Origin: Chloroflexi bacterium UBA6077
Lineage (GTDB): Bacteria > Chloroflexota > UBA6077
Length of the DNA: 64,000 nt
Reading direction: 5' to 3'
NCBI GenBank assembly: GCA_002436065.1
Contig: DIXP01000084.1
Coordinates: 117,876 to 181,875 of the forward strand
The position numbers were made by a program, and so were the translations under genes. Positions 7,877-15,883 of the stretch are shown here, in pieces (positions within the stretch are counted from its first letter, which is position 1; each line of letters opens with the position of its first letter). Below the pieces are notes generated by a model. That model was not told the origin of the DNA, ran no database searches, and worked only from the letters and a program-made list of their open reading frames with translations.

Positions 7877-8824
7877 CTACTTCATCTTGTCCGGATGGAA
7901 CGTCCCGGCAAGCAACTCCAGGCCATCGACGACTCGAGGGCCCGCCCGATTGATGAGGTCGGGTTCCAACGCGTGTATCCGCTTGCTCTTGACGGCGGAA
8001 AGCTGCTGCCACCCCGGCCTGGCTGCCACGCTCTCGGGACTCTGGCCGCCGGCGCTACCATGGTCGGAGAGGACGATAACCTGCGGATCCTTCATCAGGA
8101 GGGCTTCCTGGCTCAACTGCGGCCACTCTCTACCCGCGTCAGCCGCTATGTTCACACCACCCGCGGTCCGGATCATGTCGTCCACGAAGGAGCCTGGCCC
8201 AACCGTGTGCAACTGCGGATCCAGCTCGAAGAACACCCTGACCGGCTCGACCCCCTTCAACCGGGTCTCGACCGCCTCTATCCGCTTCCGCATGTCGCCG
8301 GCAAGGGAAACCGACGCACCTTGCCCCGTGGCTGTTCCCACCAGCGTGATTTTGTCCATCACGCTGCTCACATCCCTCGGATCCACGATCAGCACGGTGA
8401 GTTTCCGACGCTCCAGTTCGGCGAGCACGGTCTTCACATGCATCCCGGTCCCAACTACCAGATCCGGGCTGAGCACGACTATCTTCTCCAGATCGGGGTT
8501 CGAGAAACCACCAACCCTGGGCTTGTCCTTCACGGAGGCGGGGTAGTTGGAGTAGTCGTCGACTCCCACCACTCTGTCGCCCAACCCCAGCGCGTACAGG
8601 ATCTCCGTGTTGCTGGCAGAGAGCGAGACGATGCGCTCAGGGAGTCTCGATACGACCACTGAGCGCGCGGCATCATCGGTGACCGTCAGCGGAAAGCGGG
8701 CAGCCGTTGCCTCGACGGTGGCAAACCCGGTTGGAGAGGGAAACGCGGCCGCCTTGGGCGAGGCCGCGCAGGCAGGCACGAGGGTTAACCACAGGGCCAG
8801 AACGCACAGGAACGGGATACGCAT
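7877..8824 (-). CDS. btuF: vitamin B12-binding lipoprotein of the ABC importer (BtuF-like)
   Basis: A periplasmic-binding-type protein of 315 aa. The N-terminus (MRIPFLCVLALWLTLVPACA) is a signal peptide ending in a lipobox-like PAC-A, so it is probably a membrane-anchored lipoprotein. The body shows the class III binding-protein pattern: RIVSLSASNTEILYALG, VVGVDDYSNYP, then PDLVVG and a long helix. The start at 8822-8824 is fixed by GAGGAGGTG 6 bases upstream. A longer reading frame to 8911 runs through the terminator hairpin and is rejected. First gene of the riboswitch-controlled btuF-btuC-btuD operon. Confidence 0.9.
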   Translation of the reverse strand: MRIPFLCVLALWLTLVPACAASPKAAAFPSPTGFATVEATAARFPLTVTDDAARSVVVSRLPERIVSLSASNTEILYALGLGDRVVGVDDYSNYPASVKDKPRVGGFSNPDLEKIVVLSPDLVVGTGMHVKTVLAELERRKLTVLIVDPRDVSSVMDKITLVGTATGQGASVSLAGDMRKRIEAVETRLKGVEPVRVFFELDPQLHTVGPGSFVDDMIRTAGGVNIAADAGREWPQLSQEALLMKDPQVIVLSDHGSAGGQSPESVAARPGWQQLSAVKSKRIHALEPDLINRAGPRVVDGLELLAGTFHPDKMK

Positions 8825-8883
8825 GATGCACCTCCTCGGGTGGTTCGCGACGGGCCGCATACCCTGGAGGCGGTGCGCAAAGG

Positions 8884-8916
8884 AAAACCCTTGCCCGCGA
8901 GCTGCCGGCAAGGGTT
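8884..8916 (-). terminator. intrinsic terminator of the cobalamin riboswitch
   Basis: Perfect 10-bp inverted repeat (8886-8895 with 8907-8916, AACCCTTGCC/GGCAAGGGTT, 11-base loop). On the minus strand it runs into TTTTCCTTT. It lies between the riboswitch and btuF, so it is the likely expression platform: B12 binding would favour this hairpin and shut the importer off. Confidence 0.8.
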
Positions 8917-8974
8917 GGGTATCCCCAAGGAACCCGATCGGCCTACGCCTTTTCTCTCGAAGGTCCGCGGCTCA

Positions 8975-9100
8975 AGGTGGCAGGCAGGTATCCTGGCTCC
9001 TGGTTGGCATCTACCAGTCACAGTTGCGGGACAGCGCCGGCTTCTCACCGGACTTCCCCTTTTCAACCCAGCCTTTCGGACAGGGTCACCGCCACCTATA
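8975..9100 (-). promoter_or_regulatory. cobalamin (adenosylcobalamin-type) riboswitch
   Basis: On the minus strand the conserved core elements occur in order: the CCGGTGAGAAGCCGG hairpin, CTGTCCCGCAACTGTGA, and the B12 box GCCAGGATACCTGCC at 8983-8997. The closing stem P1 is a perfect 7-bp pair, AGGTGGC (9091-9097) with GCCACCT (8975-8981). It sits in the leader of the btuFCD operon, 150 bases before btuF. Confidence 0.95.
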
Positions 9101-9114
9101 CTCTGCTCGGCATC

Positions 9115-9143
9115 ACTCTAGCAACGCAGCTGAAGGCTGTCAA
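9115..9143 (-). promoter_or_regulatory. sigma-70 type promoter of btuFCD
   Basis: TTGACA (9138-9143), a 17-base spacer and TAGAGT (9115-9120) on the minus strand. The predicted start of transcription (near 9108) falls a few bases before the riboswitch, which supports the call. Confidence 0.65.
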
Positions 9144-9232
9144 GCACTGGGGATGCACCGATCAGCACTGGCCGACTACTTGCAGGTAGATCGTTCGATG
9201 CCCTGTTCGCTTGAAGGCAGAGGGAGGAGCCC

Positions 9233-10381
9233 ATGAGCGAGTACCAGTATTACGAGTTCCTGGCGATCGACCGGCCGCTCACCAAGGAGCAGATGGCCGA
9301 ATTGAGGACGCTGTCCACCCGCGCGACCATCACATCGACTCGACTCCAGAATGAGTACCACTGGGGCGATTTCAAGGGCAATCCCTCCAAGCTGATGGAG
9401 AAGTACTTCGACGCCTTCGTGTACTTCGCCAACTGGGGGACACGGGAGTTCATGCTCCGGCTGCCCAAGCGACTGCTCGGACCGGAAACCACCTCGCTCT
9501 ACTGCGCCTGCGACGGAGCCGACGCCCGCTTCTCGGGTGACTTCACGATCCTGGAGTTCCATTCTGAGGACGAGGAGAGCAGCTGGGAAGACGAGGACGA
9601 TGGCTGGATGGAGTCGTTGGTGCCCCTCAGGTCGGAGCTGGCCTCGGGCGACCTACGCTGCCTCTACCTGGGCTGGCTGATGTGCGCCCAGGACGGTTTC
9701 CTGGACGACGACACGGTCGAGCCCCCCGTGCCCCCCGGGCTGGCAAAGCCCTCGGCCTCGCTGAAGGCATTTGCCGACTTCCTCCGGGTCGACGAGAACC
9801 TGATCGCGGAGGCCGCGGTGCGCAGCCCGGTCCTCCGCACTACTATGCCATCTCGGTTCGCGTTGGAATCCTGGATTCAAGACCTGCCGGCGTCGGAGAA
9901 GGACGCGCTGCTGCTCCGGCTCATGGAGGAAGGAGTTCCCACCCTGCAGGCCGAGTTGCTCCAACGTTTTCGGAAGTCCCAGGCTCCGTCGGAAGGACCA
10001 GCATTCGGGCCTGGCGGACGAACAGTGGCGGAGTTGATCTCAGCCGCCGAAGAGCGGGCCGAGAGGCATCGGCGCGAGGAAGAGCGCCGCAAGGCCGAAG
10101 AGCAGGCTCGTCTGGAGAGGGAGCGAGCGGCCGCTCGCACCAAGTACCTGGACAGCCTCGTCGGACGCGAGGATAGGCTGTGGCACGATGTGGAGGCCCT
10201 CATCCAGGCGAAAAAGGCTAGGGAGTACGACCAGGCTGTGGAGCTGCTGAAGGACATCCGGGACCTGGCCGCTCGTGCCGGCTCATCAGAAGCATTCGAC
10301 GAGCGGCTGAGCCAACTCCGGCAACGCCACTCCAACAAGCCCAGCTTCATGGAGCGACTCGCCCGCGCGAAGCTGGGATAG
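9233..10381 (+). CDS. unknown 382-aa protein with a coiled-coil segment
   Basis: Family not identified. The N-terminus (MSEYQYYEFLAIDRPLTKEQ) and the following 150 residues are globular. An acidic patch (SEDEESSWEDEDDGWMES) lies near residue 112. A strongly charged Glu/Arg/Ala helix, surely coiled coil, covers about residues 265-310, and a helical end contains LVGREDRLWHDVEALI. The acidic patch and coiled coil suggest a cytosolic scaffold or nucleic-acid-associated protein. From memory, similar proteins lie beside zinc-finger SWIM proteins in other genomes, which I cannot check. GGGAGGAG precedes the ATG by 4 bases. It stands alone, divergent from the btu operon. Confidence 0.7.
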   Translation: MSEYQYYEFLAIDRPLTKEQMAELRTLSTRATITSTRLQNEYHWGDFKGNPSKLMEKYFDAFVYFANWGTREFMLRLPKRLLGPETTSLYCACDGADARFSGDFTILEFHSEDEESSWEDEDDGWMESLVPLRSELASGDLRCLYLGWLMCAQDGFLDDDTVEPPVPPGLAKPSASLKAFADFLRVDENLIAEAAVRSPVLRTTMPSRFALESWIQDLPASEKDALLLRLMEEGVPTLQAELLQRFRKSQAPSEGPAFGPGGRTVAELISAAEERAERHRREEERRKAEEQARLERERAAARTKYLDSLVGREDRLWHDVEALIQAKKAREYDQAVELLKDIRDLAARAGSSEAFDERLSQLRQRHSNKPSFMERLARAKLG

Positions 10382-10443
10382 CCGTTGATCGATCCGGCGT
10401 AGTTCGAGCCACCATCTTCGTCGGTGCTGCACGTCATCGATGC

Positions 10444-10449
10444 TATAAT
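10444..10449 (+). promoter_or_regulatory. possible -10 box before the toxin-antitoxin pair
   Basis: A perfect TATAAT lies 83 bases before the DUF433 gene. No convincing -35 box is visible, so the promoter may be activator-dependent or the match is chance. Confidence 0.3.
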
Positions 10450-10531
10450 CTCTGAAAGCTACGGTCGAGAAGATGCCAGCAGTAGATACCAGGGTCAGGC
10501 AAGGTCGAAGGCAGGGGGTGTGGTGAGTGCC

Positions 10532-10861
10532 ATGAGTGCTCTTCAGGACATTGAGCGACTGCTGCCCAGTCTGACGCCGGCGGAGAAGGCCCAACTGCTT
10601 CAGTGGGTGGCGAGAGAGCTGGGAGACGCCTTTCCGGGCATCGAAAGCATACCAGCTGTTTGCGGTGGAGAGCCCTGCATTGTCCGAACTCGGATCCCCG
10701 TCTGGGTCTTGGTGCAGGCAAAGCTGCTGGGCGCCAGCGAGGCGGACCTGCTACAAGCCTATCCGACCCTGCGAGCAGAGGATCTGGCCAACGCCTGGGC
10801 CTACTATCGGGCCCATCGTGGCGAAATCGATGCGGAGATCGTCGAGAACGAGGCGGCTTAG
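10532..10861 (+). CDS. DUF433 antitoxin (VapB-like)
   Basis: A 109-aa protein whose C-terminal two thirds match the DUF433 pattern: GIESIPAVCGGEPCIVRTRIPVW, V-x-A-K-L-G-A, and YPTLRAEDLANAWAYYRAH. DUF433 proteins have a winged-helix-like DNA-binding fold and are the usual antitoxin of DUF5615 toxins, which is exactly the next gene (3 bases between stop and start). The N-terminal 40 residues (LTPAEKAQLLQWVARELG) are a helical extension. ATG 10532 is chosen; a GTG three codons upstream is an alternative, and the G-rich stretch AGGGGGTG serves either. Its partner gene is broken, so the antitoxin may now be orphaned. Confidence 0.85.
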   Translation: MSALQDIERLLPSLTPAEKAQLLQWVARELGDAFPGIESIPAVCGGEPCIVRTRIPVWVLVQAKLLGASEADLLQAYPTLRAEDLANAWAYYRAHRGEIDAEIVENEAA

Positions 10862-10864
10862 ACC

Positions 10865-11267
10865 GTGACCCGTTTCTACGCCAATGAGAACTTCCCCTTG
10901 CCTGCGGTCGAGGAGTTGCGCCGCCTTGGACACGACGTACTCACCATCGCGGACACTGGCAAAGCAGGGCAGGCTTTGCCTGACGAGATGGTCCTGGCCT
11001 TCGCCTGCTCAGAGAACCGCGTGCTGCTGACGTTCAACCGACGGCACTTCGCTCGCCTGCACAGTATGCTGCCCGGACACGCAGGGATCGTCGGCCGCCG
11101 GGTCGCGTTAGCCTAAACTTGCGCCGATGCTGCCCGGACACGCAGGGATCGTCGTCTGCACTGTGGATACAGCTTTCGTTGGTCTGGCCCAACGCGTACA
11201 CGTCGCAACCGAGGCTCAAGGCGAGATGACTGGCGTGCTGATCCGGGTCAACCGACCAGCGTCCTGA
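10865..11267 (+). pseudogene. DUF5615 PIN-like toxin gene disrupted by a 61-bp duplication-type insertion
   Basis: The N-terminal 76 residues (TRFYANENFPLPAVEELRRL; acidic D/E positions; TFNRRHFARLH) are a DUF5615 PIN-like RNase domain. A 28-bp segment beginning ATGCTGCCCGGACACGCAGG occurs at 11066-11093 and again at 11127-11154. The 61-base offset shifts the frame and gives a premature stop after 83 residues. Reading on from the second copy restores the expected C-terminus (GIVVCTVDTAFVGLAQRV ... LIRVNRPAS) with a stop at 11267. Without the 61 bp the protein would be 113 aa, a normal length. The break removes the last conserved part of the fold, so the present product is probably inactive. 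A precise deletion between the repeats would repair it. Confidence 0.85.
11066..11154 (+). repeat. 28-bp direct repeat inside the toxin gene
   Basis: Two identical 28-base copies (11066-11093 and 11127-11154) separated by 33 bases. The intervening stretch carries the in-frame TAA that ends the shortened toxin. Confidence 0.95.
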
Positions 11268-11304
11268 CCCGAACCTCCGCCCCCAGACAGTCTCAGCATG
11301 CTGT

Positions 11305-11562
11305 TCATGATCGAGCGCGCGGACGATAGATCGTGATCGCGTCACCCGCATCACGTGCGAGGCTCCCTCGCGGACTCGTCAGCAGCCACGATACCACGAG
11401 AACGTCGCCGATGGAGCCCGCCGCGTTGAGCACGACCACCACCAAGAGCGCAGGAATCGCCGCCTTGGGGACCACCCGCAGCAACCCCATCCCCATCACT
11501 GTGATCACGACCAGGGGAGCCAGGCCAATCGCGCGGAGGATAGGCACATGAAGAGCCGATCC
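11305..11562 (-). pseudogene. C-terminal remnant of a DUF3267-type membrane protein
   Basis: The readable frame ends with two hydrophobic helices and a conserved tail (LNAAGSIGDVLVVSWLL, then PRGSLARDAGDAITIYRP) that I recognise from the C-terminus of DUF3267 family membrane proteins. The expected N-terminal zinc-site helices (about 100 residues) are missing. The upstream part of the frame (MRPQPRRHPLAWMVRDQQ) looks like non-coding read-through, and the cupin gene begins soon after. So this is a 5'-truncated fossil rather than a working gene. Confidence 0.55.
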
Positions 11563-11661
11563 GGCGCACGAAAGTGGCCTAGACTGGCTTTGCGCTTTCT
11601 GCTGGTCCCGCACCATCCAAGCTAGAGGATGACGGCGTGGCTGAGGGCGCATGGTTTCTCA

Positions 11662-12000
11662 TTACTTAATATAGGTCAGCAGCATCTTAAACCGTTCTTT
11701 TGCTGCCAAGGCATGCGGCACATTGGCCGGCATGACCACAGATTCCCCTTTCTCGACGGTGAGGGTTTTGTCGCCGATAGTGATCTCCGCGGCCCCGTCC
11801 AGGATCTGTAACAGGCCGTCCCCCGGCGCGCTGTGGGCACCGATCTCTTCCCCCTGGGGTATAGCAAACAATATAACGCTGATGTTGGGCAATTGGGTAA
11901 TCGTCAGGCTAACCAACTGTCCGCTTTGATACTCCACCAGACTTTCCAGGTTCACGCTCTCCGCATGAGGAATATTCATGATAAACTGGTTCTTCTCCAA
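11662..12000 (-). CDS. small cupin-domain protein
   Basis: A single-domain cupin of 112 aa. The first motif is visible as PQGEEIGAHSAPGDGLLQILDG and the second as GESVVMPANVPHALAA. The usual metal ligands are partly present (His in AHSAP, Glu, and His in PHAL). Such proteins bind a metal and a small molecule, but the substrate cannot be deduced. It lies 1 base after the stop of the HAD gene on the same strand. Codon use and GC are visibly lower than in flanking genes, pointing to recent acquisition together with its neighbour. Confidence 0.85.
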   Translation of the reverse strand: MEKNQFIMNIPHAESVNLESLVEYQSGQLVSLTITQLPNISVILFAIPQGEEIGAHSAPGDGLLQILDGAAEITIGDKTLTVEKGESVVMPANVPHALAAKERFKMLLTYIK

Positions 12001-12001
12001 C

Positions 12002-12697
12002 TTAGCTCAGTCCTTTCTTGCGGTCCGCTGTTTGATCCAACGAGGCCTTGTGTTCTACTACTTTCTTGTAAACGTCATCCCAAGTTTTACAGGGAATAAT
12101 GTTCAGATCGCTTTTGGGGTAATCCGTTTTACCATACAGAAAAATGATTCCCTTATAACTGCTTGGTAAATAGTTAAAAATATCAAGGGTATCGTCAATC
12201 AAACCGATTACTTGGGGATAGAGATAAGCTAATGTATCTGCTTTCCATTTCATTCCTTCTTCGAGCTTTAAGCTGTTAGGCCTGGTTATCACTGGTCTAT
12301 CGGGAAAGCCATGTTTCTTCAGCCATCTCTTTGTAGCATCTCTGATTGACGTCTGTCTTAAAGTAAGGTAGCCTGCTACAGAGATAACACGATCTATTTT
12401 CTCAACCGCTTTATCGGAACCTTCAATGATCGGATACTCTTCCGTCATTTCTTCCGATTCCAGGGCTTGCAGCCCCCACTTTCGAATTTCTTCGACTTTC
12501 CAAAATGGAATATCGCGAGCAATGATTCTTTCGCGTAATTCGTCTACTGATAGATCTTGGGGATTTCCATAGAGCTTCGCAAGTTCGCCGGCCATGTGAT
12601 GGATTGTCCATGAAAGCGTCTCATCAAGGTCTATTACTAATCCTTTCGTTCCTTTGTCCTTCAGTTGTTTCTTGAAAGCAACGATGTCAGCGTTCAT
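12002..12697 (-). CDS. HAD-superfamily hydrolase
   Basis: A 231-aa protein with the HAD nucleophile motif DLDETLS (residues 23-29), a helical cap, a possible motif III Lys (near KWKADTLAYL) and motif IV IGLIDDTLD near 190. All four HAD elements appear present, so it is likely an active phosphatase. The substrate is unknown, though the cap resembles phosphoglycolate-phosphatase-like members. It has AT-rich codon use (many aaa, gat, tta) unlike the roughly 60-65% GC surroundings and is followed directly by the cupin gene. Both together form a small foreign-looking islet. Confidence 0.85.
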   Translation of the reverse strand: MNADIVAFKKQLKDKGTKGLVIDLDETLSWTIHHMAGELAKLYGNPQDLSVDELRERIIARDIPFWKVEEIRKWGLQALESEEMTEEYPIIEGSDKAVEKIDRVISVAGYLTLRQTSIRDATKRWLKKHGFPDRPVITRPNSLKLEEGMKWKADTLAYLYPQVIGLIDDTLDIFNYLPSSYKGIIFLYGKTDYPKSDLNIIPCKTWDDVYKKVVEHKASLDQTADRKKGLS

Positions 12698-12707
12698 TTG
12701 TTTTCTC

Positions 12708-15410
12708 CTAGACCACCAAGGTCACCGTGCCGGCGTCTCCGTCGACAGTTACCATCTGCCCGCTGACTATCCTTTGGGTCCCGTTGCCCGTGCCCATGAC
12801 CGCCGGGATGCCGTACTCCCGCGCCACGATAGAGCCGTGGGCTGCCACTCCCCCGATGTCCGTGACCAGGCCCTTCGCCTGGGCGAAGAGAGGCGTCCAG
12901 GCGGGGTTGGTGGTGGGGCACACCAGGATGGTGTCGGGCACCATCTTGTCGAAGTCGGCAGGAGAGAGGATCACGCTTGCCGGGGCGGTGACCCGGCCGG
13001 GGCTCACGGAAAAGCCCCGCAGGGTAGGGCCCTCGGCTACGTTCCTCTTCTGAGTCTCCGCGAAGGAGATATCGAACCCCCCTGCTGTCCACCTGGCGGC
13101 AGGGGGCACCGCCGCGGGCGGATGCAGCCGCTTTCGAGCCTCTCGCAGCTCGCGTCGCTCGCTCGCCAGTTTGGCGAGGTCCTGGCGGGCCTGGCCGGCA
13201 GCTCGGACCTCGCTAGCTGCCAGCAACTCTCCGGTCTCCAGGTAGAACACGTCGTCGGGCATGGCCAGGGAGCCGGCCTCAACTAGCCGCCGCCCCAGCT
13301 CCAGGGCCAGCCGGCGCAGGGCCGGCCAGGCGGAGCCTATGTAGAAGAGGGCCTCTTCCCTGTGGGGGGCGAGACCCTGCGCCCAGCGGAGGATCTTCAA
13401 GAAGAGACGCCGCCGCAAGGGGTCCAGGGAGCGAGCCGTCTTCTCCACCAACTCATCTCTCTCGCGGGCCATCTGCGCCTGGCGCGCGCGGACGTCTTCA
13501 CCCCACCCTCCCCCACGGGGAGAGGGGGCGCTTTCGTTCACCCCCCTTCCCGCGCCGGGAAGGGGGGACGGGGGGGTTAGGTCCGTCCTCTGCACCTGCG
13601 CCTTCAGGCTCAGCAGGACCGGCGTCGTGTCCTCGGCCTGGGTCGGCTCCGCAAAGTCCAGGTTGTAAACCTGGTGGCCGTACCGATCGAGGTATCGATG
13701 GAGCCCCTCCAGGACGGGCTTGCCGCCGGGGTTGGCCTCCAGGGCACCCAGCAGCAGCCGAGCAGGGGTAGATCTGACCAGCTCGCGCAGATCGTCGGAG
13801 GCGCGAATTTGCTCGGCGATGGCCTGCAGCTCCGCCTCGGCCTCTAGGGCTTTCGAGGGGAAACCGCGCAGGAAGAGCGCGCTGCTCAGACCGCTTCTCG
13901 GCATAGCGCTGGATAGGAAGCGATTGAGGAACAGGTCGCTGTTCTTCGCAGCGGCTATGGCGAGGGTGGTGGCTCCCCAGTAGACGGCCTCCGATCGAGT
14001 CAGCTCGCGAATTCCGTCGAGGAGCCGCTCGTCCGGTGCGGCAGCCAGGTCCAACGCCCTCCACCGTTCTATTGTCCCCAGGTGGGCCGGCAGAACCTCA
14101 TCTCGCCAGTAGGGGATCCCGTGGACAAAGGTCGCGCGCATCGTCTTGCCGCCGAAAAGGGCGGCCAGGAATTTCGGCAAGCCCCTCCAGTTGATGGTGA
14201 CGCTGGCGCACAGGTAGGCGTAGCCGTTCACCGTGGCGTACGGGGGGAGACCGGAGCCGCCGACGAGGTCGGAATACCCCAGCATCTCCAAGTTCTTGTC
14301 CATGGCGAGTTCCATCCCCTCCTTGAGGTACAGCTCCTCGAACAGGGGGGAGAGGGGCTCGGGCATGTTCTCCGCCACCTGGCGGCGGACCCACTTCGTG
14401 CCCGGTATGGGCGGCTCCCAGCGAACGTCCTTGAGCGGAGCGGGCGGCAGACCCGTCATGGGGCGCGCCTGGAGGAGCCAGCAGCGCCCATCGGCCACAG
14501 CCCACTCGATATCCTGGGGCACGCCGCCGTACAGCTGCTCCACCTGGATAGCGAGCCCGCCCAACTCCCGCAGCAGTTGCTCGGAGAGCGCCGGCTCCCC
14601 CCGGCGATCCTCGGGAACAGCCTCGGTGACCGTCCCCTGCTCTCCGGCTGGCAGGATCGACACCTCCTTCGGCCCGAGCGTGGCCTGCTTGAGAGCCATG
14701 CTGGTCTTGTCCAGGACGAAGCTGTCCGGCGTAACCCGCCCGGACACCACCGCCTCCCCTAGGCCAAAGCTGGCGTTGACCACCAGCTCGTCCCGCTCCC
14801 CCGTAGTGGGGTCGGCCGTGAAGAGCACCCCTGCAACCTCCGAGGGCACCATGACCTGGACCACTACACCCATGGACACCGACCGCTGGTCGATCCCCAT
14901 CTTGAGCCGGTAGCCGATCGCACGATCCGTCCATAGGGAGGCCCAGCAGCGCCTCACCCCCTCCAGCAACTCCTCCTCGCCGCGCACGTTGAGATAGGTG
15001 TCCTGCTGGCCCGCGAAGGACATCCCGGGCAGGTCCTCCGCCGTGGCGGAAGAGCGCACCGCGACGGGCAGATCGCCCCCACCGAGTTCAGCATACGCAT
15101 GGCGAACCGCCTCGGCGACGGCTCGAGGCATGCGCGCCCGGGAGATGAACTCCCCAATAACGCGTGCGGCGGCATCCAGTGTGGCGGGCCGCGAGGCATC
15201 AGCCTGTTCCAGGGCCGCCAGGAGGGCGGGCTCCAGGTCGTTATCTGCTACGAACCGCTGGTAGGCAGCGGTAGCTATGACGAAGCCCCCGGGCACCGGC
15301 AGGCCCGCGGCTGAGAGTCGGGCCAGGGAGGCCCCCTTGCCACCGGCGACCGCCAACTGCGCTGCCCACGGATCGGCGAGCGTTAGCACGTACTCTTTCT
15401 CAGTCATCAT
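12708..15410 (-). CDS. PEP-synthase-like / rifampin-phosphotransferase-like dikinase
   Basis: A 900-aa enzyme with an N-terminal ATP-grasp region (GGKGASLARLSAAGLPVPGG at the start, AVRSSATAEDLPGMSFAGQ near 117, VEWAV-type end near 310). A large middle domain follows, then a C-terminal swivelling phosphohistidine domain (GGVAAHGSIVAREYGIPAVMG, His near 857). This order (ATP-grasp, middle, His) and the length fit rifampin phosphotransferases and related PEP-synthase-like enzymes better than true PEP synthase, whose His domain is central and which has a PEP-binding barrel. The reaction would be ATP plus acceptor to AMP, Pi and phospho-acceptor, with the acceptor unknown. Residues about 610-638 are an in-frame palindromic repeat insertion. 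Stands 10 bases from the HAD gene. Confidence 0.85.
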   Translation of the reverse strand: MMTEKEYVLTLADPWAAQLAVAGGKGASLARLSAAGLPVPGGFVIATAAYQRFVADNDLEPALLAALEQADASRPATLDAAARVIGEFISRARMPRAVAEAVRHAYAELGGGDLPVAVRSSATAEDLPGMSFAGQQDTYLNVRGEEELLEGVRRCWASLWTDRAIGYRLKMGIDQRSVSMGVVVQVMVPSEVAGVLFTADPTTGERDELVVNASFGLGEAVVSGRVTPDSFVLDKTSMALKQATLGPKEVSILPAGEQGTVTEAVPEDRRGEPALSEQLLRELGGLAIQVEQLYGGVPQDIEWAVADGRCWLLQARPMTGLPPAPLKDVRWEPPIPGTKWVRRQVAENMPEPLSPLFEELYLKEGMELAMDKNLEMLGYSDLVGGSGLPPYATVNGYAYLCASVTINWRGLPKFLAALFGGKTMRATFVHGIPYWRDEVLPAHLGTIERWRALDLAAAPDERLLDGIRELTRSEAVYWGATTLAIAAAKNSDLFLNRFLSSAMPRSGLSSALFLRGFPSKALEAEAELQAIAEQIRASDDLRELVRSTPARLLLGALEANPGGKPVLEGLHRYLDRYGHQVYNLDFAEPTQAEDTTPVLLSLKAQVQRTDLTPPSPLPGAGRGVNESAPSPRGGGWGEDVRARQAQMARERDELVEKTARSLDPLRRRLFLKILRWAQGLAPHREEALFYIGSAWPALRRLALELGRRLVEAGSLAMPDDVFYLETGELLAASEVRAAGQARQDLAKLASERRELREARKRLHPPAAVPPAARWTAGGFDISFAETQKRNVAEGPTLRGFSVSPGRVTAPASVILSPADFDKMVPDTILVCPTTNPAWTPLFAQAKGLVTDIGGVAAHGSIVAREYGIPAVMGTGNGTQRIVSGQMVTVDGDAGTVTLVV
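13498..13580. repeat. G/C-rich palindromic repeat inserted in frame in the PEP-synthase-like gene
   Basis: Two adjacent hairpins, CCCTCCCC(cac)GGGGAGAGGG and CCCCTTCCCG(cg)CCGGGAAGGGG, make up this segment. It encodes a Pro/Ser/Gly-rich stretch (TPPSPLPGAGRG ... SPRGGGWGED) that has no counterpart in the enzyme family. The length keeps the frame open. Confidence 0.75.
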
Positions 15411-15430
15411 CGTCTGCCTCCCACCATAAA

Positions 15431-15502
15431 TTCACCACAGAGTCACGGAGAACACGGAGACATCGTGTAATCAACTCCGTGGACTCCGTGTCTCCGTGGT
15501 TC
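15431..15502. repeat. inverted repeat of ACGGAG-type units
   Basis: ACCACAGAGTCACGGAGAAC faces a near-copy in reverse (GTCTCCGTGGT end at about 15500). The arms are about 26 bases with roughly 5 mismatches. It lies between the phosphotransferase start and the small unknown gene. It looks like a mobile palindromic repeat and could also act as a terminator for the small gene. Confidence 0.5.
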
Positions 15503-15739
15503 TTATTCCCCGACCAGAAGAACGGAGGTAACCGTCAGGTTCAGATCCCAGATCTTCGCCAGGAGGCCGCGCAGGGCGGCCTGGTCGACTACAGGGCCGG
15601 TGAGCACCGTGATCGGTGAGCCCTGGCTGCTACCGGTGGCTATGTCCATCCCACCGAACCAGTCGGCCCACTTCTCGTCTAGCCTCCCCATCACCCTGAT
15701 CTCGTAGATCGGCCGTTGGCCTAGTCGATCGTCGCTCAA
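15503..15739 (-). CDS. small unknown protein with a YEIRV...DWF...GPVVDQAALRGLL pattern
   Basis: A protein of about 78 aa with a beta strand (IYEIRVMGRL), Trp-rich turn (EKWADWFGG), a hairpin (ITVLTGPVVDQ) and a helix (AALRGLLAKIWDL). I recognise this as a common small family in Chloroflexota genomes that has no assigned function, often near large LuxR-type regulators as here. The fold looks like a ferredoxin-like sensory domain, which is inference. A TTG at 15739 preceded by GGGGGG is chosen as start because the family begins at about that point. A longer reading frame from a GTG at 15778 lacks a ribosome site. Confidence 0.6.
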   Translation of the reverse strand: MSDDRLGQRPIYEIRVMGRLDEKWADWFGGMDIATGSSQGSPITVLTGPVVDQAALRGLLAKIWDLNLTVTSVLLVGE

Positions 15740-15883
15740 TAGAGCCCCCCTACAGGTTAACTGGTTATGCTCGATCACCCAAGCATACTATAAGGCCGGG
15801 CAGGTATGGCTGAGACCATACGAAGGTATGGATAAAGTATGGGTGCGGTAGGGAGGAGGGAAAGGAGAGGGTGTACGGGGCGT

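Noticed and set aside
5976..8824. Iron-siderophore or haem importer
   Set aside because: Sequence family alone allows it, but the cobalamin riboswitch in the leader argues for B12.
12708..15410. True phosphoenolpyruvate synthase
   Set aside because: The phosphohistidine domain is C-terminal and no PEP-binding TIM barrel follows it, so the rifampin-phosphotransferase-like order fits better.
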